A stretch of DNA of 64,000 bases from Hypomyces perniciosus (lineage: Eukaryota; Ascomycota; Sordariomycetes; Hypocreales; Hypocreaceae): contig SPDT01000007.1 in NCBI GenBank assembly GCA_008477525.1, positions 4,340,001 to 4,404,000 of the forward strand, read 5' to 3'. The notes beneath the pieces were generated by a model that saw only the letters and a list, made by a program, of their open reading frames with translations, was not told where the DNA came from and made no database searches. The translations under genes were made by a program, and so were the position numbers. Below are positions 56,475 to 64,000 of the stretch, in pieces. The stretch's first letter is position 1; each line of letters begins with the position of its first letter.

Positions 56475-57026
56475 TAATCATGTAGAATTCTTCTCCTGAA
56501 TAAATGGTGTGGTTCCTTGGCTCAACAGAGGTCGTTTTAACAAGAGTTCAAATAATCAAGATGCGAACTGTTAATACTACGGAGTACTTACTACCAAGAC
56601 ATCTTCAGCTCCCTTCCAATTCGAGGCACTAAGCACGTGCGCTTTGTGTAGTGTGCAGGTCTTCCAGCTCCTTGCTACTATACTCTATAATATCTAGAAT
56701 GAAGCACGTCATCGATGCTTCAATCGAATCCTTGAATAAAACACTGAAATCGTCAGCATATCATCTCGTCTCAGTAATGCATTTCATCAGTTGTCCCAGC
56801 GAAACCCCATGTCGCCATATCGGAAGCCGGCCTCTTATCATCGGCTAAGTGTCGGAGAAATTGTCCCACCAGGCCCGAGTCGCCCAGCATCGACAAATGA
56901 TTCGCGCGCGCGTGAGCGAACGAAACCTCGATCCCCCCCGATTTTCGGTTTGTGATATCATTGTTCAGTTTGTCCTCCTCCTTTCTGCTTTCTTCGCCCG
57001 ACAGAGGTGCCGCCCAGGGAGACAGG
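56475..57026. other. Spacer with one GTAC repeat
   Basis: TACGGAGTAC lies at 56578-56587. The remainder is the 3' end of RAD2 and the promoter of the TFIIS gene, with a short CG alternation near 56908. Confidence 0.5.
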
Positions 57027-58284
57027 ATGCCCGGCATGGATCAGCGTGAGCTCGAGTCGCGCGTAAAAGCGCTGACAAAAGCTGTTGCGGCAAACGAACC
57101 GCCAGAAAATGCTCTGAAGTTGCTGGAGTCGCTGAAGAAGGATGCGTCGCCGACGGAGGAGATGCTGAGGGTAAGCCTCTCCTTGATGTGTTTCTAACTT
57201 ATTTCTTTTTATTATTTTTGTATCCTGGGTACACGGTGCTCTCGTTAAGCTTGAGATGCCATTGTTTCATACACCTGACGGGACGCCTATTTGGTGCGAA
57301 TGTGATGGCAACTACCTGTCTGCCGGTCGCTCTGCTTTTATCTGTTCCTTTTCTCTGCAGCGATGCTTTTTGCTTTATTCTTCCTTCCTCTTCGTTCAAG
57401 ACTTACTGACGCCCATTTCCACTCATACAGGCCACGCGCGCAGGTGTCTTCGTCGGCAAGCTGCGGTCAAATCCCAACAAGGAGATCGCTCGAGCGGCAT
57501 CCGAACTCGTCATCAAGTGGAAGAAGCTCGTCGAACAAGAAAAGAACTCCAAACTGCAAAAGTCAAAGATGGGTTCCCCCGCACCCGCAGCGGCATCTCT
57601 TCCCACCCCTTCCGCAGCCCCCTCCTCCGCTGCTGCTGCTGCTGCTGGCGCCAAGAGGGTCTTCAAGGGTGATCCCGAGAAGCGCAAGTTCGATTCCGAT
57701 GGCGTCGACATCAAACGCACCGACTCCAACGTCCGCAACCAGTGCATAGGCCTCGTCTACAACGGTCTGGCCTACCGATCTACCGAGCCCGAATCCGATG
57801 TCATCGCCAAGGCCGTCGCTGTCGAGAACGCGGCCTTTGTGGTCTTCAAAGGCGAGGGCGCGGAGTACAAGAAGAAGATCCGATCGCTGTTTACGAACCT
57901 CAAAAACAAGTCCAACAAGGAACTCGGCAAGCGCGTCATGACCGGAGACATCTCCCCCGACAAATTCGTCAACATGTCGGATGAGGATCTCAAGAGTGAG
58001 GATCAGCGCAAGAAGGAGATTGAGCTAGAGAAGGAGAACATGAAGAAGGCGCAGGTGCCCATGGCAGAGAAGAGTATCAGCGACAGCCTCGAGTGCGGCA
58101 AATGCAAGAAGAAGAAGGTCAGCTATACACAGGCACAGACGCGAAGTGCTGATGAACCGATGACGACGTTTTGCGAATGTTTGAACTGCGGCAATCGGTG
58201 GAAGGTATGTATCAAGTGACTTCTCCCTCCTGATTTTCTTGGTAGTACATCTCGTGCTGACATGATACGTGCTAGTTCTCGTGA
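57027..58284 (+). CDS. Transcription elongation factor TFIIS
   Basis: Three exons (57027-57170, 57431-58204, 58276-58284) give 308 residues. The N-terminal helical bundle (LELESRVKALTKAV-like start, then KDASPTEEMLRATRAGVFVG and LVIKWKKLVEQEK) is the TFIIS N domain. An Ala/Pro linker follows. The central domain (NVRNQCIGLVYNGLAYRST to KRVMTGDISPDKFVNMS) binds Pol II. The C-terminal zinc ribbon has CGKCKKKK and CECLNCGNRWKFS, but the family's RSADEP motif holds the acidic pair (DE) needed to stimulate cleavage of backtracked RNA. The last exon is nine bases, encoding only F, S and stop. An alternative start (MDQREL) lies three codons downstream. Confidence 0.95.
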
Positions 58285-58663
58285 GATGCACATGAGAGAA
58301 GAAGCGAGGGCGCCTTTGTTCGTTTCGAGATACAGGAGCGATTTCCTAATTTTTGGCTTTTTGTCTTGGGAGCTTCGTGGGGTGGAAAATTCGGAATGGG
58401 AGTTCATGGGCGACAGTTTGACGTTTTGACGTTTGATTAGGGGGGGCTTTGTACCAAGATCGAGGGCTCTGGCGCATCTTTTCTTATTTCGCAGTAGCTT
58501 TTTCCATCGTGAAAACTACAAGCGCCATGGGGGGGTCTGGTACATCATAGTTAGATCGCAAATAGATCTTTTGATGACCCCCTTCCCTCTGGTGGTACTA
58601 GTCTTACGGACCTGTTTGATGGTCACGTTGCACATATGAGTCTCTTTAACCTCAATATTTGTC
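58285..58663. other. Convergent 3' spacer, nothing seen
   Basis: The TFIIS and cysteine-synthase-like genes converge here. No gene or repeat-motif copy is visible. Confidence 0.5.
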
Positions 58664-59974
58664 TCACTTTGTCTCGGGTACACCCAGCTCTACAAATATG
58701 TTGGTGGCTTCCTCCTCCTCCAGGCCCATTTCCTTGATCTTTTTCCAGAACTTGCTGAGGTGTCGCGTGCCCGAATCGCAAAGCAAAGTAACGACTCGAC
58801 TACCAGGTGGTAGAGACATGGCAGTAATGACAGCAGCAGCACAGTTGACTGAACTGCTACTACCCACGAAGATGCCGTCGTTCTCGACGAGCCATCTTGC
58901 CATGCGACATGCCTGCTCGTCCGTGATCTTGACAGCATCATCGATCAAGTCCCTGCCCGCCTCAAAGTTCTGCGTCACTCTGTTGACGCCAACGCCCTCG
59001 ACGATGGAGTCGACTTGCTGTCTTCGCCGCCTGCCCTCCCTCTCGGTGGGGGAGTACATGACACCATGCTTCACTTTGTTGTATAGCCCGCTTCCTTGGG
59101 GATCGGCTAGCACAACTTTGAGATTGCCCATCTTCGCTTCAAGCTTCAAGAACCTCGCCACACCGGATATGGTACCACCGGTTCCAGCACCAGCTACAAA
59201 GGCATCGAGATTCCCATTTGTCTGGTCCCATATTTCCGGACCAGTGCCATTGACGTGCGCTTGCCAATTCGCTTCGGATTCAAACTGGTTCGCAAAGAAG
59301 CCCTTGCTTCCATCGGTTGATGACTGCGTGTGCTCAATGGCACGTCGCCGAGCGAGGTTCACATAGTGATCAGGACTGGTAATGGGAGCGACGGTGACTC
59401 GCTCAACCGTCGCACCGAGATGAAGCAGCAGATCGGACTTCTCGAGGGCTTGGTCGTCAGGCATGCAAATATGAGCCTTGTATCCCTTTGCACGAGCCAG
59501 TGTAGCAAGCGAAATGCCCGTACTGCCGACGGTCCCTTCATAGATTGTGTCGCCTTGGTATGGTGTTAAGAGGCCTTGCTTCTCTGCCTCTAGAATCATA
59601 TTGAGAGCCACACGGTCCTTGGGGCTATTTCCAGCGCCATTGAGGAACTCCGCCTTGGCGAGGATTGTCCGTCCAGTGGCTTTCGAAAGGGAATGAATCT
59701 CAATGAGGGGCGTGTTGCCGATACAGCCTTCGATGCCATCTGAGGCGCCAGCACCGCGCTTCTCATGATCTTCAAGCTTCACGGGCGCACCCCAGAAGAA
59801 GCTTGACCTTCGACGCTCATCGGTTGTTTGGCCATTACCACTGCGCTTGCGTTGATATTGGCGCTCAAACTCGGGATAGAGGTCTTGAAACCCTAGGGTA
59901 AGAAGAATGCCTGCGGTGAACGCCACAGCAATGGCAGCTGTGCCATATGCCTTGGGATGGTCACTCAATGACAT
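58664..59974 (-). CDS. Membrane-anchored cysteine synthase-like PLP enzyme (Mcy1/cysteine synthase 2 type)
   Basis: A single exon of 436 residues belongs to the fold-type II PLP family. A hydrophobic segment at residues ~11-29 (TAAIAVAFTAGILLTLGF) precedes a linker and the catalytic domain. That domain has CIGNTPLIEI, the PLP lysine in GNSPKDR (K119), the phosphate/substrate loop GTVGSTGISLA and the glycine loop GAGTGGTISG. The arrangement matches fungal mitochondrial cysteine synthase 2 and yeast Mcy1 (outer mitochondrial membrane). Relatives resemble O-acetylserine sulfhydrylase, but their true reaction is debated. Compared with bacterial CysK it carries an insertion around residues 300-330 (SPTEREGRRRRQQ), a family feature. 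Anchoring by the N-terminal helix is inferred. Confidence 0.92.
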   Translation of the reverse strand: MSLSDHPKAYGTAAIAVAFTAGILLTLGFQDLYPEFERQYQRKRSGNGQTTDERRRSSFFWGAPVKLEDHEKRGAGASDGIEGCIGNTPLIEIHSLSKATGRTILAKAEFLNGAGNSPKDRVALNMILEAEKQGLLTPYQGDTIYEGTVGSTGISLATLARAKGYKAHICMPDDQALEKSDLLLHLGATVERVTVAPITSPDHYVNLARRRAIEHTQSSTDGSKGFFANQFESEANWQAHVNGTGPEIWDQTNGNLDAFVAGAGTGGTISGVARFLKLEAKMGNLKVVLADPQGSGLYNKVKHGVMYSPTEREGRRRRQQVDSIVEGVGVNRVTQNFEAGRDLIDDAVKITDEQACRMARWLVENDGIFVGSSSSVNCAAAVITAMSLPPGSRVVTLLCDSGTRHLSKFWKKIKEMGLEEEEATNIFVELGVPETK

Positions 59975-60266
59975 GCTATCGGCAATTGTAGCCCATGATC
60001 AAGGCCCCATGTCCAATTGACACCATTAACAACAGTGCAATTCTCTGATATTAGTGAAGACGAAATTCAATGCCTTCTGATGTCATTTTGATCCCTGCAA
60101 AAACCGCCACCAATAGGGTAGGTACGTATCGTCGAACCCTGCGCTAACTTCATATGCAACCCTCATCCCGGAATAATGTACTTCCTGATCAGAGCTCTGA
60201 TAGCAACTCCGACGAACTTGAATATGTGAGTGCGAAACGACACATTGGGATCCTCTGGACGTCACC
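59975..60266. promoter_or_regulatory. Divergent promoter region, PLP enzyme and NDUFAF7 genes
   Basis: 292 bp separate the divergent start codons at 59974 and 60267, so both promoters lie here. No particular element is recognised. The two products are both likely mitochondrial, which may favour co-expression. Confidence 0.5.
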
Positions 60267-61906
60267 ATGGACTCACCCATTGTGACGCATCTGTTCCGCC
60301 AACTATTCCGAAATCGTCCGCGCGGATGCCAGGGCCTTCGCAATGGCCTCATCAGTGGGAATAGGCAAACGACCCGGGGCCTTGCGACGAAGGTATCTCG
60401 GGATCGTGGGATGAAGACCAACGAGAGTCGCTGGCAGCAACGGACGCATATTCTGCCAGAGGATCGGAGAGAGGAATTTGCGCAGTACCCGTACATCACC
60501 ATACAGGAGCTGAAGAAGAGGACGGAGCGGCCCCGCAAGGTGAAGATGTTGCTACGGGACTTTATAGATGGTACGATATCAGCACGCCTGCTCACGAGGA
60601 CAAATGGTACGGGTAGTTAACAATGTGAAATCTAGACAGTCTATATAATCCCTCGTACGGTTATTTCTCTAAAGAAGCTGTCATCTTCAGTCCTGGCGAG
60701 CCCTTCGACTTCAATTCCATGCGCGACGAGCTAGAGTTCCAAGCCGAGCTGGGCAAGCGATACACAGAGTTCGAAGACCTGCTCGATGAAAAAGAGGGCG
60801 AGAGCGCAACGCGACAGCTCTGGCATACACCTACGGAGCTCTTCCGGCCGTATTATGGCGAAGCTATAGCCCGGTATCTCGTCTCCAACTACCGCCTCAC
60901 TACGTATCCGTATGACGACCTCCTCATCTTCGAAATGGGTGCCGGACGAGGTACCCTCATGCTCAACATCCTCGACTATATCCGCGCTGTCGACCCGCAG
61001 GTCTATTCACGCACAAAATTCAACGTCATCGAAATCTCACCTTCCCTCGCCGCTCTCCAGAACAGCCATCTCCTCTCCTCGGCTGAATCCCGCGGTCACG
61101 CCGACAAGGTCGAGATTATCAACAAGTCCATATTCGAGTGGGACCGCTACGTCCCCTCGCCATGCTTCTTCCTTGGCATGGAGGTCTTTGACAACTTCTC
61201 CCACGACGGCATCCGATATGATGTGACGACAGAGGAGCCTTTGCAAGGACACGTGCTCATCGACGGGGATGGTGACTTCTATGAGTTCTATGTGCACGAG
61301 CTGGATCCCGTAGCCGCCAGGTTCTTCCGGGTACGACACGCTGCCACGGGGGGAAACTACCCGAAACCATATGCCTCGAACCCCGTTCTCCGGTACCTAT
61401 CCACCAAGATGCCATTCGCGGCAAATCTGTCAGATGCCGAGTTTATTCCTACCCGGCTCATGCAGTTCTTCGACGTCCTCGAGAAATACTTCCCCGCGCA
61501 TAGGCTCTTGACCTCTGACTTTGATTCCCTCCCTCAGGCAATCAAGGGATTAAATGCCCCTGTTGTGCAGACCCGTTTCCAGAGGCGAATGGTTCCCGTC
61601 ACGACCCCTCTGGTAAGTAGCTGCTTCTTCTACCCTGCTACCATAAGTTCAATAACGGAGATACAATGAGCTTCCGCTAACGCTGTTCCCGCATAGGTTC
61701 ACCAGGGCTACTTTGATATTCTCTTCCCCACAGACTTCAGTATCACCGAGGCCATGTACCGGGCCATTACCGGCAAGCTTACCCGGGTTATGTCGCATGG
61801 AGACTTCATGCGCCGGTGGGCATATGTCGAAGACACAGAGACATGCAGCGGGGAGAATCCACTCTTGACGCATTACAAGAACGCCAGTGTTATGGTTACT
61901 GTATAG
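60267..61906 (+). CDS. NDUFAF7/MidA-like mitochondrial arginine methyltransferase
   Basis: Three exons (60267-60570, 60636-61612, 61697-61906) give 496 residues. The N-terminus is basic and Ser/Arg-rich (TRGLATKVSRDRG), suiting a mitochondrial presequence. The body has RDFIDDSLYNPSYGYFSKEA, the SAM-binding motif EMGAGRGTLMLNILDYI, NVIEISPSLAALQ and FFLGMEVFDNFSHD. These match the DUF185/MidA family, including human NDUFAF7, which dimethylates an arginine of the complex I subunit NDUFS2 during early assembly. Downstream QGYFDILFPTDF is the usual C-terminal block. The ATG at 60267 was chosen as the one giving a presequence. Orthology is likely rather than proven; fungi can have more than one member. 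Confidence 0.9.
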
Positions 61907-62206
61907 ATAGAGCGAATGAAGCCATGTATAACACAGTATAGAACCAGAGAGGTGTATGAATGTCACATATCCTCCTGCGGCAATCCTTTGGTCCTGCCTT
62001 TCTCATTTGTAGTATTCTAACAAGGGTGTTTCAGAGCAACACTCATCTACTGATCTCTCAATGGCGCGCACATTTTTATTGTACCTGCCTATCCTTGATG
62101 GAATTGATTCCCGACCATTTCCCCCATACACCATCATGCAAATTCCTAGTTCTCCTGATTCTGACTACATGATTCATAAAACAAAACAAAAAAACATCTA
62201 CAGTCC
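61907..62206. other. Convergent 3' spacer, nothing seen
   Basis: Exactly 300 bp lie between the 3' ends of the NDUFAF7-like and alanyl-tRNA synthetase genes. No gene is visible; the last part is A-rich (near 62180-62196). Confidence 0.5.
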
Positions 62207-64000
62207 TTAAATATTGAGTTTCTCTTTCAGCCATTTTGTCGCCGTCTCAACACCGTCGTCAATCTTCTCCGGGTTAGTTCCTTGGCCCTGGCGAGAGGGT
62301 TCCTTGCCTCCGGAGCGGCCGCCGATGATCTCGGACACAGACGCCGCCCAATGCTCAGCAGTGACGCCCTGAGAAGACAGATGCTGTACCATGTTAGTAC
62401 TAATATCACATAACACGGCCATATCATCAGGAACAGCATGACCAGGGGCAACTTACAGTTCCAACATAAACGCCATGCGCCACAGCACCCTCCTCCTTGC
62501 TACCACCAAAGACATACACTGACTTTTCCTTGTGCTTGGCGGTGAAGTGCTTGATAACGTCTCCCAAAGCTTTGGCATTCGCACCAATTGGTAGCCGGCC
62601 GACGAACCACTTAGAATCGGCGTTCGTCTCAAAGTGCTTCACTACCGCATCAAGCGCGGTCTTTGACTCGGCCTTCTGTCTCTTCTTTTGTTCCGCAATG
62701 ACCGCGTTCGCAATCTTCTGGAACCGCTGGTTAAACTCATCCTTGGTCAGCGTTGAGATAACCAGCTGGCTGAGCTCTTGGGACACAGTCTTGACCTGGG
62801 CCTCCTTCTCAGGACCGAAAGGCAGGGCATCAAGCTCATCAAGTTTCTTCTCAAACTCCTTGGCTTCACGCTGGACTTGATGCGCCCCCTCACCAGTGTA
62901 AGCAATAATACGACGAATACCCTTCGCAATACCGCTCTCCTCAACGATGACGAGATCCTTGATCAGACCAGTCTGTTCAACGTGTGTACCTCCACAGAAC
63001 TCAATGCTATACTGGCGCCACTCGGGCTTCTTGGGGTCTGCAAGCATAGTGTCTACATCCATGCCAATGGAAACAACTCGGACAGGATTGGGGTAGGTCT
63101 CTCCAAACACCGCACGAACGCCCTCAATCTGGCGCGCGAGATCCAGATCCACATCTTTGGAGAAGATCTTGGAGTTCTGGCGGATGTACTTGTTTGACAG
63201 ATCCTCGATTTTCCTCAGCTCGTCGATCTTGACTCCCACCTTGTGTGAGAAGTCGAATCGCAACTTGTCGTTGTCCACCAAAGAACCCTTCTGGTTGATA
63301 TCATCACCAAGGATCTCTCGCAGAGAGTGGTTCAAAACGTGGGTGCCAGTATGGTTGTTACGAATGGGAGAACGGCGGAGCTCGTCATACTCGCAGATGA
63401 CCTCGTCGCCTGAGGACAGGGATCCATACTCGATGTAGCCACTGTGAAGGATGTATCCACCATAGTTCTGAACATCCACGACCTTGAACTCGACAACATC
63501 ATCAATGACAATCCGTCCACTATCAGCAACCTGGCCACCAGACTCGGCATAAAAGTTAGTCTGGTCTAGCAAGATGCCAATGGCAGTGTTTGGTGGAATG
63601 TCCTTGGTAGATTTGATGAAAGCTTTGCCATCAAAGATGTATTGAACCTTGCCCGTGCTATCACCCTTAAGAAACTTGGCGTCGTCCAGTGTCCGCGGGA
63701 CCTTGAGTTGCTGGTCAAGCTCAGCAATCTTGTGGACATCGAGTTTCTCAAATGTTTGCACTGAGTCCTTCACAGCCTTGCTCGCCTCCCTCGCCTTCTC
63801 GCGGGCAACCGAAACTTCGGCCTCGTCGATATCCAGGCCTCGCTCCTCAGCCATGAGTTTTGTCAGATCGACGGGGAATCCGAAAGTGTCATAGAGTCGC
63901 CAGACGACGTCTCCATCCAGTTTTTTAACATTGTCCTTGGCCGCCTTTGCCGCGTACCGCTCGAACTGCGCCTCACCACGATCCAATGTTCGCGAGAAAG
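62207..64000 (-). CDS. ALA1: Alanyl-tRNA synthetase, C-terminal part (gene runs off the window)
   Basis: The window holds exons 64000-62457 (incomplete at its 5' end) and 62383-62207, together about 572 residues of an enzyme normally near 960. It starts inside FSRTLDRGEAQFERY of the tRNA-binding region. The editing domain follows, with its zinc-binding motif NNHTGTHVLNH (H-x3-H) and EFCGGTHVEQTG (C-x3-H), then an internal coiled segment and the C-Ala domain (FVGRLPIGANAKALGDVI, GGRSGGKEPSRQGQG). The class II catalytic core lies beyond the window edge. The enzyme charges tRNA-Ala and clears mischarged serine and glycine. A single gene often supplies both cytosol and mitochondria in fungi. The intron is 73 nt. 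Confidence 0.96.

Overview
The window is 64 kb of nuclear DNA from a filamentous ascomycete, most likely a sordariomycete of the order Hypocreales. The reasons are short spliceosomal introns (about 47-110 nt) with GTANGT-type donors and CTNAC-type branch sites, a Polycomb H3K27 methyltransferase, a Pil1-type eisosome protein, a GH55 glucanase and spacers rich in a GTAC-GGA-GTAC motif. Order level is inference; the fungal assignment is secure.

I support 24 protein-coding genes and one gene remnant. Nearly all were rebuilt by joining exons so that codon phase closes exactly. Layout: 1-4684 gene-poor DNA; 4685-6787 ELL-like elongation factor; 7845-8951 Efm2-like lysine methyltransferase; 9873-11680 putative helix-turn-helix protein with poly-Asn; 12285-14755 (-) conserved protein of unknown function; 14756-18989 a second gene-poor stretch; 18990-19317 (-) RNA polymerase subunit Rpb10, divergent from 19597-22618 Nan1/Utp17; 23126-24355 2OG-Fe(II) oxygenase; 24637-25109 (-) small zinc-binding protein; 26675-29314 secreted GH55 glucanase; 29965-31062 (-) cyclophilin A.

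Region 31.4-41.1 kb is the accessory island. It holds a luciferase-like flavin monooxygenase, an UNC93-like transporter and a Baeyer-Villiger-type monooxygenase, all on the minus strand, then a divergent medium-chain reductase and a decayed short-chain dehydrogenase. The content suggests a catabolic or small specialised-metabolite cluster. The first gene carries a broken splice acceptor (GG where AG is expected).

The right side is housekeeping: 41866-42880 HhH protein; 43321-44149 (-) BAP31/Yet3; 44830-48137 (-) KMT6/EZH2; 50417-51792 Pil1; 52146-52537 (-) Naa38; 52974-56474 Rad2/XPG; 57027-58284 TFIIS; 58664-59974 (-) cysteine synthase-like protein; 60267-61906 NDUFAF7-like methyltransferase; 62207-64000 (-) the C-terminal part of cytosolic alanyl-tRNA synthetase, running off the window.

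The main genome-scale oddity is the 11-mer GTAC(GGA/TCC)GTAC. I see nine exact copies and many 9-10 base derivatives, all in spacers and none in an exon. I found no tRNA, rRNA, CRISPR array or intact transposon.
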